Positions 1 through 10,280 of a stretch of DNA of 64,000 nucleotides are shown piece by piece. The DNA lies in contig OX439041.1 in assembly GCA_949317995.1 (NCBI GenBank), positions 9,560,001-9,624,000 of the forward strand, in the 5' to 3' direction. This DNA comes from Acholoe squamosa. Its lineage: Eukaryota > Annelida > Polychaeta > Phyllodocida > Polynoidae. The position numbers and the translations under genes are program-made. The notes under the pieces were generated by a model. The model was not told where the DNA came from. It saw only the letters and a program-made list of their open reading frames with translations, and searched no databases. Numbering within the stretch: position 1 is the stretch's first letter; each line of letters begins with the position of its first letter.

Positions 1-375
1 ATAAACTTTTTAAATATGAAAGTTGGTGATGCAAGGTAGCCTTGATTGCCATATTTTGAATGCACAAAGTCAGATTTCCAAATGTCAATCTCACTTATTC
101 ATTGATGTCATGTACTGTGTTATTGTCGATGAATGGAAAGGAGCAGACCTAATGTACTTATGCGAAGGACCTAACCAAGTCCTATATTTGTAAAGGAAGA
201 TCATATTTTTCCAATGAAAAGACAAATAAAAGTTTACAAAATTGAACTTGAATTGAACTTGAAGAACAATGCTTCTATTGTATTCTTTGACCATGAAAAT
301 GGGGATATAGCCACACAGTATGAATACTTATCTATTTGATTAGCAAAGTCATTGCAAAAATTATGAATTTTGGTA
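1..375. other. AT-rich spacer, no gene seen
   Basis: I see no coding signal here. The stretch is AT-rich, with a short direct repeat of GAACTTGAATT near 243-262. The segment from about 340 on belongs to the duplicated unit described next. Confidence 0.5.
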
Positions 376-540
376 ATGGCAACCTGAAATAGACCTATGA
401 TAAGCTTAGTGTACTTGTGAGAAAAATCAGGATGTTACCAATGAGTTCATAGACCCTGATGCTAGTAAACACCTGAACTGAGTGTCTGTCATCACCACCT
501 GCAGAGTTATTACAATTGTAGTGGTCAGTGAAAATGTCTC

Positions 541-611
541 TGGAGACACCGGGATTCGAACCGGGGTCTCTCGCTTGCAAGTCGAGCGCTCTACCCCTGA
601 GCTACTTGGCC
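541..611 (-). pseudogene. tRNA-Ala(TGC)-like sequence, degraded copy
   Basis: Read on the minus strand, this has a D arm (GCTC/GAGC), an anticodon loop CTTGCAA giving anticodon TGC, a T arm with loop TTCGAAT and discriminator A at 541. The acceptor stem has about three mismatches, and the T and anticodon stems one each, so a working tRNA is unlikely. The internal promoter boxes are still recognisable. It is the upstream copy of the duplicated pair and the more decayed of the two. Confidence 0.6.
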
Positions 612-999
612 CTGGCCTGACATACCCTGTCACCAACACGGCCCCACTGACATTTCCACCTTCCAACTACCCTGGATCGGTATGGTATACATAGGGGGAG
701 TGACACAACCAAGTGAACAGCCCCTCTGAAGGCTCTGCGCACCCGACAGGGGAACGAACCCCTACACTCCTCCCAACCAGCTTCAACCGTATCCCGCCAG
801 AACCGGTCCTCCAGTCCAGTCTGAACGGTACCAGTACTGAGTAACACACAGCCCATCTGTTTCCAAGTCCCTCAGCACTAGCAAGTTGAAGCGCTTGTCT
901 ATACCATACCGGCCCAGGTACCAAGCTCTCTAAAGGTCCCCCTTGCGAGGCAGGACCACTCGGTGTCTCCACCACTGTAGTGGTCAGTGAACACGTCTC

Positions 1000-1070
1000 T
1001 GGAGACTCCGGGATTCGAACCCGGGTCTCTTACTTGCAAGTCGAGTGCTCTACCGCTGAGCTACATCCCC
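1000..1070 (-). tRNA. tRNA-Ala(TGC)-like gene
   Basis: On the minus strand the sequence begins GGGGATGTAGCTCAG, the usual start of metazoan tRNA-Ala. It has a perfect 5-bp T stem around TTCGAAT, anticodon loop CTTGCAA (TGC), a four-base variable loop and discriminator A at 1000. The acceptor stem pairs except at its last position. The anticodon stem is weak, with two mismatches and a wobble. It could be a functional tRNA, a pseudogene, or the head of a tRNA-derived SINE, because its surroundings are shared with the copy at 541. A covariance-model score would decide. Confidence 0.5.
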
Positions 1071-1400
1071 TGGCCTGACATACCCTGTCACCAACACGGC
1101 CCCACTGACATTTCCACCTTCCAACTACCCTGGATTGGTATGGTATAAATAGGGGGAGTGACACAACCAAGTGAACAGCCCCTCTGAAGGCTCTGCGCAC
1201 CCGACGGGGGAATGAACCCCTACACAATAATAACGACATTCGGTAATGGCGACCTGAAATAGACCTGTAATAAGCTTAGTGTGTGTCTGAGGAAAATTAG
1301 GATGTTACCAATGAATTCATAGACCCTGAAAATGTGCTAGTAGACACTCAAAATGAGTGTCTGTCATCGCCACCTGCAACATTATTGCAAAAATAAGGAA

Positions 1401-2039
1401 TTTTGGTAATGGCTACTTCTTCGGGCCCTATTTCAGAGAAAAACAATTTGTATGCATGATATCATACTCAATTATAACATTTCAATGGGAAACACATGGC
1501 TTTTATTGGCCTTCTGTTATTTTCCACCCCATCAAATCCTCAATGAATTTTGATGTAATTCATTATGAATTATTTACTTTTTCTTTTCAAAGTCAATTTA
1601 GAAGGGGAAATGTGTCTTCAACACATTCAAAAACCCCTACCTGCAAACTGTCATGCTCTCTGCCAAAAGTGCCAAGATCGGCCCAAAATCATGCTATATC
1701 TCCTAGACTATATCACACGTAGACTGATTCACGTTGACAACCAGCGCTTTGATGCCACTACTATACTCCCTTTTCACACAGACTTACCCGAGTCAGACTC
1801 ACTCCCTCCAGCGGCCATGATGTCTGCTATTGCAACTTATACTACTTCATGAAAACCCCCGCGTTTAAGCCACTGCTTATAAACCATTTCAGGCCCTGAT
1901 ATGGGTTATTCTTTTGGGCAGGTAAATGGAAGGTGGGGTATGATTGGGGGATGAAATTTATTGTAGATTGTAGGTAAATCCCATACCTATTTATTTCTCT
2001 CCATAGACTTAACACTAGAGTGCTATATGCCACACTCCA
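1401..2039. other. No recognisable feature
   Basis: Two overlapping open frames exist here (1357-1722 and 1565-1852), but they show no domain, no coding-like composition and conflicting phases, so they are not called as genes. Confidence 0.4.
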
Positions 2040-2348
2040 CGGGCTATAAACTAGTCTGTGACCCATTCTCAGTATATATCTTCCCAGGGTGTGACACTCA
2101 CCAAAGTCCCCGGTCTGCCCTGTGTCAACACAAGCCACCCTACCCATATGGCTACTTTGCATACGTATTATTCCTAGGGATCTAACATGTCACCATAGCA
2201 GTCTTACATTGAGGTAAGATACACTTCATGAGTGGTTATTTATAGGTCACTGCAGGCAAACAGTCCAATCAACTACAGTGGCCTGTGGGTATGTGTTGGG
2301 TAAGGTGACAATATCTTACTCTTTTGCATTTCATACATATATATAAAG

Positions 2349-2955
2349 GGTAACTTGCCCAGTTCTCAGACAGGTCCAATTCTCGGACAATTTTTTGCAG
2401 TTAGCTAATTGTTATTTCAGGCTATATACCCTATTTTATTTTAATTTCCTCTCTGTTATATCTAATAGATGTCTATTCCCAATGGCAAATTGATAAATTT
2501 CAAAGTGTGTTGTGCTCTTAAAACTTGTGTCCGAGAATTGGACCATTGAAAATGCGTGTCCAGTAATTGGGCATGATGACATGCCTATTTCTTGACAATT
2601 TTGATAATTGATATTCTAAAACCAAAATTAGAGTGAATAAACTAGCAAATACGTCAAGACTTTTAGTTCATCAATATCTAATAATGGTGGTGAGCCTGCT
2701 TCAGCTTGTAAAGCTATCTCTAAAATACAGAGGCTGTCCTTGAACTGGGACACCCGTCCGAGAACTGGGCACTTTTGAATGTCTATACAAAACCCCTTAT
2801 AACAACTATAGATAATAGGCTTCAGCTAGGGAGACTTTTTATTATGATACCAAGGGGCCCTATCCATGCATCCTGCTGAGCCTAGATGTAGGAAACAGTG
2901 TTGGGCCTGTTTAGTAGTCTCCCAAATTAAAACTGTCTGAGAACTGGGCAAGTTA

Positions 2956-2957
<2 letters not shown>
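2349..2957. mobile_element. MITE with perfect 25-bp terminal inverted repeats
   Basis: The first 25 bases, starting GGTAACTTGCCCAG, are the exact reverse complement of 2933-2957. Partial copies of the terminal motif (TCCGAGAAnTGGnC) recur inside at about 2528, 2562 and 2757. The interior is non-coding. The right end abuts a (TA)n microsatellite, which hides any target duplication. The superfamily is not recognised. Confidence 0.75.
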
Positions 2958-2958
<1 letters not shown>

Positions 2959-3017
<59 letters not shown>

Positions 3018-3034
3018 GTATATATATATATATG

Positions 3035-3074
<40 letters not shown>
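2959..3074. repeat. (TA)n microsatellite with TATG interruptions
   Basis: This is a nearly pure TA dinucleotide run with a few TATGTA interruptions, directly next to the MITE end. Confidence 0.98.
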
Positions 3075-3079
<5 letters not shown>

Positions 3080-3249
3080 GGTAAATCTGCTGATAAGACC
3101 CATTCTCTAGGTTCAGCTAAATGGCTTACTTACTTTCAGAATACAGTTAGAAAATGTAAAAGCTCTGTATAGCTCTTACAGTGTCTAATTTGTGATATGC
3201 TAAAAATCTCATTGAATTTCTACTCATGGTGTAGCTACCTCCTGACCAT

Positions 3250-3640
3250 GTGTAGGCAATACCTGCCCGCAGCTTACCAACCTGTGGCATAGTCACAGTG
3301 TAGAAGGTACTAGTGTAACTGGACAGTTACCCCATCTAATATGGCAAATCCAATATGTAGGATAGTGATCTAACATTGTCTGACATTGTCTAGAACGGCA
3401 GTATAGAGGGTTTTCAGATTAGTCAGTACTAGGGTAACTTGGTTTGTTTACAATAACAAGTACTGGGGTAATTCATGAGGAGTTACCCCGGTGCCATACT
3501 TTTAGTTTTGCTATTTTCTATGTATTCCACGTAATGTAGTAACCCCAGAGCTTGTCTCCATAGGTATCCATGCCCTAGCTAAAATTCTGCAATATTTTAA
3601 TTAAGTAGAATAGTGTATTAACAGCATAGACTGAGGAAAT
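3250..3640. other. Degenerate GGTAACT/AGTTACC repeats, non-coding
   Basis: Short motifs such as CTGGACAGTTACCCC, CTAGGGTAACTTGG and GGGGTAATTC recur in both orientations, related to the ends of the neighbouring MITE. They look like remains of nested copies. No gene is seen. Confidence 0.4.
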
Positions 3641-4495
3641 GTGTTCTCACTTGTTTGCATATGAGTATGGCCCTTCGTGTTGGATGAGGTAACTGCCAGT
3701 TACCCTAGTACCTTCTGTACTGGAGGGTATCTCAAAAAGATTTGGAATTGATCCTGTCGGAGGTGATAATTCCAAAATTGAACTCACTGACCTTCTGAAG
3801 TGGATTCCCTCTTGTATTGTAAAGAGGGAGTCAGTTATAGGAGTGGTATAGGAGGAGTCCAGTCTCTTATTTTGCAACTCGACCTATTTCCGTGCAGTTC
3901 ACTTATAGCAGAAGTCAAGCAGGGAAGTCTGTTCTTAGGGTGAGAAATGTAGGAGAACTGCAGGATCAAATAGTTACGGTGAGAACTGGTTTCCCAATCT
4001 TTTTGAGATACCCTCCTGTGATAGTAGGGGTTTCCTCTAAGAAGTCACCGGTGAGGCAATTAGATGGCAATTAAGAACTCAACCATATAGACTTGAGAAG
4101 TGTCTGTACAGTGTGTTTGGATCCCTAGGAATAATGCATATGCAAAGTAGCCATATGGGTAGGGTGGCTTGTGTTGTCACAGGGCAGACCGGGGACTTTG
4201 GTGAGTGTCACACCCTGCGAAGTTATAGAGAGAACAACACTGAGAATGGGTTGCAGACTAGTTTATAGCCCGCGCCACGCCCCCAGTGGCGTAACATATC
4301 TCGATCCACACTGCTTGTCACATGACTTGTTAACATGCAATATTCATTGATTTTAAGCATCTTTATATCTTTCTAACAGGAAATAAATACAGAACTAAAC
4401 TCCCAAATATTGTGATTGACCCACACCAAGGGGGGGGCAGCCCCCCGAGGTGCATCCTGCAGACTGTGCAAGGTGTCTATATACTAAGCTAATAG

Positions 4496-4602
4496 ATCAT
4501 GGATATTGGAGCCCTAGGGGAGTCTATGCTGGATATACCCGAGCCGCGGAGCGGCGAGGGTATATCCAGCATAGACTCCCTGTGGGCTCCAATATCCATG
4601 AC
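4496..4602. repeat. Long near-perfect palindrome P1
   Basis: Arms of about 45 bp (4496-4540 and 4558-4602) surround a 17-base GC core, GAGCCGCGGAGCGGCGA. As single-stranded DNA or RNA this would form a long hairpin. The core resembles that of P2 (24174-24303), but the arms do not. Confidence 0.9.
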
Positions 4603-5204
4603 CTAATAGGTTTATACCACCATTTCCTCCATTTTGTATCAATTTCTTACCTGAAATCCAAAGAATATAGCCAGGCAAGACATTTTGTAAAAGCAAGCGA
4701 TACGGCCCGGGTCCGCTCTGCGCGAAGCCATTGTTTTTGGTCCTTGCCGCTGTGTATACAGTCACTTTTCGTATCGAATCCAACCATGACACGTTTTCAA
4801 ATTAAAACATACATATCCTTAGACATTCTAGATGATCCCTCCATACGTATTATGTCCAATATATTCAAAATAAAGGAGAATCCATTGATTTTTCCATCGT
4901 AAGCGAGTCGCGGTACGGCCATTCCCACCCGCCTCCTTGTTCGGCGAAAGTGTGTCAGTGGCCCGGATGTAGATATAGGTCAACTGCTCGCCGTACAAGA
5001 AAGACGCTGAAAATTTCGGACCCGTTTGGAAAATCAATGGATTCTTATTTATATTGAAGAAAATGGAGGAAATTAGCACGCATTACTCGTCTATGGATCG
5101 AAAACTTCTTGGGATTTCAATATTATAACATGAAAAGGTTGGATTCCATACGAAAACTGACTGGAAACATAGCAGGTTAGAACTTATTTACCTTCGCATT
5201 GGAT

Positions 5205-5300
5205 TTCATCACCGTTCAGTGTGGCGCTATGGCTAAGGCCTTCGCCTACCACCACTGCGGCCGGGGTTCAATCCTCATACGAGTTGAGATGATTTTTCAC
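5205..5300 (+). mobile_element. tRNA-like SINE head
   Basis: The segment has an A-box-like stretch (GGCTAAGGCCTTCGCC) and a B box GGTTCAATCC spaced as in a tRNA, followed by non-tRNA sequence. It parallels the tRNA-like heads at the ends of the 23404-25255 inverted repeat. Confidence 0.5.
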
Positions 5301-5710
5301 CTTCAAATAATGGCAAGACTAAATTTCTATGTCCGCCAGCGTCTCCCAAGTCCAACTTGACCTCGAAAAAGTATATACCAAAAATTTCAAAAATGCACAT
5401 GGGTGGTATATGCAGAATAATGCATGGCTAAACTGCATATAAACCCACCGGAAGTCCCGAAATCGTGGTATAATACATTGTATACATGAGCATGTGGACC
5501 ATCACGCTGTACGTACTCTCACCTACCTGCATCACCCCCCCTCCTACTCCCACGTCTACAACTTCCTGTATCTGACAGGCTAGATTTGTTTTTGTGTGAT
5601 TTTGATCTTCTCTCAAAATATAGACCAGCTGGGCACGTAGTAGCCTTATCCAACCTAACTTCTTCAGGGTGGCAGAGGGATTTTAATACACATTATAGGC
5701 AACCGCTTGT
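5301..5710. other. No recognisable feature
   Basis: Mixed-composition non-coding sequence in which I see no gene, repeat array or RNA. Confidence 0.4.
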
Positions 5711-5721
5711 TGGCATGAAGG

Positions 5722-5909
5722 AGTGAGTGAGTGAGTGAGTAATAGATGTTTAATGCCATTTTGACAGCTAAGGTCATATTCATGGCGAGAACGACATTAC
5801 ACAATTCACAGAGGAATGTGTCAGTGCCTGCGCATATGTGCACCACACACATCCTGAGGGGATAGGAAAGATGAGAAGTAGACCCTTTTAAGTGGGCTAG
5901 GGAAGCCCA
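5722..5909 (-). mobile_element. Short retroposon, copy 1, with 11-bp target duplication
   Basis: On the minus strand the element starts GGGCTTCCCTAGCCCAC, runs about 185 bp through ATGAATATGACCTTAGCTGT, and ends in CTATTACTCACTCACTC. It is flanked by the direct repeat TGGCATGAAGG (5711-5721 and 5910-5920), which shows insertion by retroposition. Four copies in the window share the same 5' end, so this is a full-length SINE-like unit. A simple TCAC tail suggests mobilisation by an RTE-type LINE (inference). No tRNA boxes are evident. Confidence 0.85.
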
Positions 5910-5920
5910 TGGCATGAAGG

Positions 5921-6924
5921 AACATCGCAACATGTTTATAAATTGGACACTGAAGTGCACACCATTATGATATCATTTAGGAACCCTCTAGTGTGTTATT
6001 TAATGCCATTTATCAAAGAAAGTAAACAACCACAGGGCATTTGGCTGTAGTCTAGCAGTGCTGTACAGTCACAGCTCTGCTGCATTTGGTCAATTGTGAC
6101 GTCATACAATGCAGCTGAAAGGCCTGCTTCTCTCCCTTATAATAGTGCATATCTTAGTATGCAAAAATCTGGTTTATCTGCACAAAAATTATCAAAATAA
6201 ATCAGCATGAAAAAAGGGTGGTCTTTTCTTTTAAGTAAGACTAATTTTGATATGGGGTCCTGTGCATAATTTCATAGTTTTGGTCATTTGAAGTAAAAAA
6301 GTATTGGAGAAAATGACAAAAATCCAGATTCACAGAGCTGCATGATGGGTAAAATGGAAACATCCTTGGCAAACAACTGTTTCATTATATAGCCTCAGTA
6401 ATTGTGAGCAGCCTATAACATCTACAGCGTTATCTAGGAATTGTGAGGGTTATATTTATAAGGTACAAAAGAACGTCACTGAATGATGAAAAAAATTCAG
6501 AGGCAAATATGCAAATATGCCCAAACGTCAAAGCCTTTAAAGTACACAAATTTAAGCAAAGGTTTCCAAGACTTCTTGTGAATATCAAGGGCTCATATAA
6601 GTATGTGATTACCAAAAACCATCTCATTCTGTTGAAAAAAGCTACAATCACAGGGACCTACACATGCAGTAGGTCCGATTGCAATGGGAGCAGGGGCAGA
6701 CTAGGTGAGGGGGCAGATTGGGAGAGGAGGGCGGAGCAGGTATGGTAGATCTAGATTTTCTTGTAACAGGCAGCTTTGGTATAAACTGACAGATTTGGAC
6801 AAGTCTGGCTAAGGTTGGTGTTTGTCAGCATTAAGCCTTACCAGGTGTGCGCGAAATGATCTGAGGGATAGGTTAGGTCTATCATGACAGGTAGACTATT
6901 GCACATAAGCTAAAGAGAACAAAA
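5921..6924. other. Non-coding spacer with one TGACGTCA site
   Basis: A 101-codon frame at 6443-6748 shows no recognisable domain and is not called. A perfect CRE octamer lies at 6097-6104. Nothing else stands out. Confidence 0.4.
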
Positions 6925-7391
6925 AGAAGGTACCCTCTCACCTTAAAAAGTGACACCCTGCTTTACCATTCAACTTGAACTCACCACATTAGACTGAAAA
7001 GGCTCAGGTCTGCCTTTTTTAAAAATACTGTGTGACTTTCTTTTTTGAGTGCTCTTGTTTTGAGTACCTATCGTCTTCATTGAAAGGTGCTTGTACCTAA
7101 ACATTTCTGTGCAATATGAAACAAGAAAAATGTGGCAAGGACCATGGATAGGAGTTACTACTCTGCGGTGATGTGTGACATCACGGCCGACGTATAACAT
7201 CACAAATGGCGTCACAAGGTGACTGTGACGTCAGTGACAAACTGAAAACATAATGAAGTTGCTACAGTCGCTGCGCTCCCGGCCGCTACGTGGCAAGCAA
7301 CTCCAAAAAAGTAAGGACTGGAAAAAGGACTGCTGCAGGTGAGGCACTTCCTAGGCAATACTACCTTTTCCTCTATGTGCAACATCCTCCT
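6925..7391. mobile_element. MITE family C, diverged copy interrupted by another element
   Basis: The right part (7328-7391), with CTGCTGCAGGTGAGGCACTTC and an end like CAACATCCTCC, matches the inverted form of the copy at 52400. The left part resembles the ACTCACCACATnAGACTGAAAAG segment of the copies at 49 kb. A different repeat (7120-7308) sits between them, so this is a nested insertion. The left boundary is approximate. Confidence 0.6.
7120..7308. repeat. CRE-bearing repeat, copy 1
   Basis: This shares its start (AACAAGAAAAATGTGGCAAG), internal TGACGTCA-type motifs and the end (GTTGCTAC, CGCTnCGCTCCCGGC, CAACTCCAAAA) with 17464-17650. A perfect TGACGTCA is at 7226-7233. The 3' portion forms a small hairpin whose GC core resembles the cores of palindromes P1 and P2. 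Confidence 0.75.
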
Positions 7392-8130
7392 TGTAAACCA
7401 GGAATCTACAGGTAAAGGTTAAAGTAAAGGAACAGGCTAGACAAGTGTTAAAACCTTGTTTGTGTGCAACAGTTCAAAGTGAGTTTGTTTTTTGTGCCCT
7501 CTACTCATGGATCAGAAAGCAAAATCTTATAGCAAAAAAAGTTGTGTTAACTTCTACATAATATCACACTTAATAAAGTTATAGATATTCCTCGTCATAT
7601 TGGAGCGATTGGACCTGAGGTCAGTTCCTAACACAGTATGATTGCTCACTTTCAAGTTGTAAAGGGACATTTCAGTATTCAGTAAATCTTAAACAACCAG
7701 TAATTTCTCCAAATCACTTTGGATTAGATGAAGCAATAAGATCCACGATTTGTTAGTTTCAGATTTATTGGCATCTGAAGATGGGGAATTCATAATCCGC
7801 CTATGGGAGAACCCCCATTTTTCATAATTTTCTCAAATGTTGAAAAATTCACAATTGATATCCTAACAAAAGTTTTCATATATGTCTAGTAGACATCATC
7901 CGTACCATAATCAAGCAATAAAAACACGTGTTCATTGAGCAAACAAAAGAGCCATGAATAGTTCAACCAAAATTGCAGAAGTGAAAAGTGTTGGAATTTC
8001 TTACATTTCTCACTACAGGAAATTACCAGGTATCAAATCGTAGTGGGTGTGTGCAGTCTTAGTACCTGAAGAAACGGTCTCCTAAAGGACTCCCCAAGTA
8101 TAAATTTGTGTCATCAGCTGATAGACTTAC
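7392..8130. other. No recognisable feature
   Basis: AT-rich non-coding sequence without open frames of note, arrays or inverted repeats that I can support. Confidence 0.4.
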
Positions 8131-8310
8131 CAGGAAGGCATTTCTCAACACGGTACGACTAGTCACAGCCACTACGATTTGAAACCCGATTTGAATTAGA
8201 GTGGGTGATCGTAGACAATTTGCTACGACTGCTCTGTCTGATCAGCACTTAATGCAGTAATCACATAGAGTTTGGTAGGGCAGTCATACCGGTGCAATCA
8301 TTAGTGTCAT
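8131..8310. mobile_element. MITE family E, copy 1
   Basis: It begins AGGAAGGCATTTCTCAACAC and carries TACGACT motifs and GTACGACT/AGTCATAC pairs, as in the better preserved copy at 34404-34667. The boundaries are approximate. Confidence 0.5.
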
Positions 8311-8570
8311 CGTTACTATATATTAGTACTAGAACAGCCGTATTCCATGGGGGGCATGGAATACAATATGCTTGTATTCAATGGGGTCTGCCATCTTGGA
8401 TTTTGAATGGAGCTGAGCTGTTTTTCTTTATCTAAAAGCATTTTCTTATTTATCGAGTAAAACCCAGCATCAAAAGACACTCACCGTGGCAGAATCCGGA
8501 CAGAGACAAAAGGTTCAAAACACACTCGATTATGTCACTGGATGTAATTTTTAAATGCAGGATGCTCATT

Positions 8571-9399
8571 GGTTGACCAATGAGCATGAAGACCAATGAG
8601 CATGATGACCAATGGGCATGACGACCAATGGGCATGATGACTAATGGGCATGACGACCAATGGGCATGACGGCCAATGGGCATGACGGCAAATGAGCATG
8701 ATGACCAATGGGCATTTAGACCAATGGGCATGACGGCCAATGGGCATGATGGCCAATGGGCATGACGGCCAATGAGCATGATGACCAATGGGCATGACGA
8801 CCAATGGGCATGATGACCAATGGGAATGACGACCAATGGGCATGATGACCAATGGGCATGATGACCAATGGGCATGATGGCCAATGGGCATGACGACCAA
8901 TGGGCATGACGACCAATGGGCATGATGACCAATGGGCATGATGACCAATGGGAATGACGACCAATGGGCATGATGACCAATGAGCATGATGACCAATGGG
9001 CATGACGGCCAATGAGCATGATGACCAATGGGCATGACGGCCAATGGGCATTTAGACCAATGGGCATGACGGCCAATGGGCATTTAGACCAATGGGCATG
9101 ATGACCAATGGACATTTAGACCAATGGGCATGACGGCCAATAGGCATGATGACCAATGGGCATGACAACCAATGGGCATGACGACCAATGGGCATGATGA
9201 CCAATGGGCATTTAGACCAATGGGCATGATGGCCAATGAGCATGATGACCAATGGGCATTTAGACCAATGGGCATGATGACCAATTGGCATGATGACCAA
9301 TGAGCATGATGACCAATGGGCATGACGGCCAATGACCATTTAGACCAATGGGCATGACGGCCAATGAGCATGATGACCAATGGGCATGACGACCAATGC
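8571..9399. repeat. 16-bp minisatellite, about 52 copies
   Basis: The unit is GACCAATGGGCATGAC, with variants GAT, GAGCAT and TTTA. The array ends in GACCAATGCATCAGCGGCC followed by TTTAAAGGGTTAA. Very similar ends occur in the dispersed hairpin family at about 27860, 28640 and 33525, so the array probably grew from one terminus of that family. The minus strand is open in all three frames only because the unit lacks stops. It is not a protein gene. Confidence 0.97.
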
Positions 9400-9419
9400 A
9401 TCAGCGGCCTTTAAAGGGT

Positions 9420-10280
9420 TAACATCTTAGTAACACCTTAGTATCCAGCTCTGAAACCTTGTTTATTGCAATATACAGGAACTGTGTCAGGCCTGGGCAG
9501 TGGTCCCACTGCTCCACCCAGACTCACATTGGAGTGATCAGTGTTCTACCATAGTTTTAAGGCCCTAATAAGTTATGAAAATTGAAAGTTGAACACTATT
9601 TCTATGTACAGATAAGCACTGTGGTTTGTGATCTGGCAGATCAGCTGCCCAGTGCCTCTTTCTGGTTAACATAGGTTTCAGGGGGATCACCCTGCCCAGC
9701 TCCACACCACTATGGTAGAACCAATGATAACCCACTACACATCAGACGGTGTATGCTGACTGTATAGTCATAGCATAGGAATTGACCTCCAGACCTCCTG
9801 ATACAATGTCTGAAGCAATAACACAATATTCCACTAAATGGAGCATTGAGATGAAAAGATATTCAATAGACATTGTGCAGACAGGGTCAGTTTGAGGGTT
9901 ATTGGTCGGTCGCTCAATGCCATAAGGAGAATCCCATTGAGCAGTCAGGTTCCATTGGGTGGAAAAATCTTGTCAACTAAATGCCAATTGAACAGCAAAA
10001 CGCCTAAACGCTCAACTACCTACTGGGAGGAAATTGTGTCATTGCTTTTGAAACCAGGATCAAAAGGTTCAAAACACATTAACTATCAGTTCCTATGGCA
10101 CTGTGCTGACCCATACATTGTGCTGTCTGTTGATCCTTTACCTAAGACAGTGTAAGGCGATCCTAGACACTGTCTTGGCTTACTTCTTAGAAGCTACACC
10201 CCCTACTGTTATTGGCTGCGGCTGTATGTTATGGGACAAATGAGAGGACTACCTACAGGACATACCCCTGCTACCACAAA
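9420..10280. other. No recognisable feature
   Basis: Non-coding sequence between two minisatellites. The 87-codon frame at 9892-10155 shows no known domain. Confidence 0.4.

Larger units (their letters stand above)
376..1395. repeat. Imperfect tandem duplication carrying two tRNA-Ala-like units
   Basis: Two roughly 460-bp units follow each other. Each has a tRNA-like block on the minus strand (541-611 and 1000-1070), then a shared stretch starting CTGGCCTGACATACCCTGTC, and a shared segment ending GAACCCCTACAC. The pair is bracketed by related flanks (376-515 and 1242-1395) that share GGTAATGG, CTGAAATAGACCT and GAGTGTCTGTCATC. This fits a tRNA-containing segment duplicated locally, or two copies of a long tRNA-derived retroposon. 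The sequence does not separate the two. Confidence 0.7.
2040..4272. mobile_element. Foldback element with ~150-bp inverted arms
   Basis: The left arm at 2040-2183 (from CGGGCTATAAACTAGTCTG to CCTAGGGATC) is the diverged reverse complement of the right arm at 4120-4272 (GATCCCTAGGAATAATGCAT to GTTTATAGCCCG). The arms bracket about 1.9 kb holding a MITE (2349-2957), a (TA)n run and a smaller inverted pair near 3723-3745 and 3994-4016. No transposase frame is visible, so it is a non-autonomous foldback element or two facing copies of one repeat. Confidence 0.7.
4430..5300. mobile_element. Palindrome-bearing composite element (family related to 23.4-25.3 kb)
   Basis: This holds a long palindrome (4496-4602), the block TTTTGTATCAATTTCTTACC, and facing copies of the motif AATCCATTGATTTT at about 4881 and 5027-5046, separated by a GC-rich loop. 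A tRNA-like segment sits at the right end (5205-5300). The same parts occur in the same family at 23404-25255. No protein is encoded. Confidence 0.7.

Noticed and set aside
2826-3077. Minus-strand frame of alternating Ile/Tyr (also near 33409-33745)
   Set aside because: These are translations of (TA)n microsatellites.
6443-6748. 101-codon frame with basic residues
   Set aside because: No recognisable family, no supporting context, and an overlapping frame of similar length on the other strand.
8450-9401. Long minus-strand frames with HAHWSSCPLVIMPIG-type repeats
   Set aside because: They arise because the 16-bp unit lacks stops in all three minus frames. All three frames are open at once, which real genes do not show.
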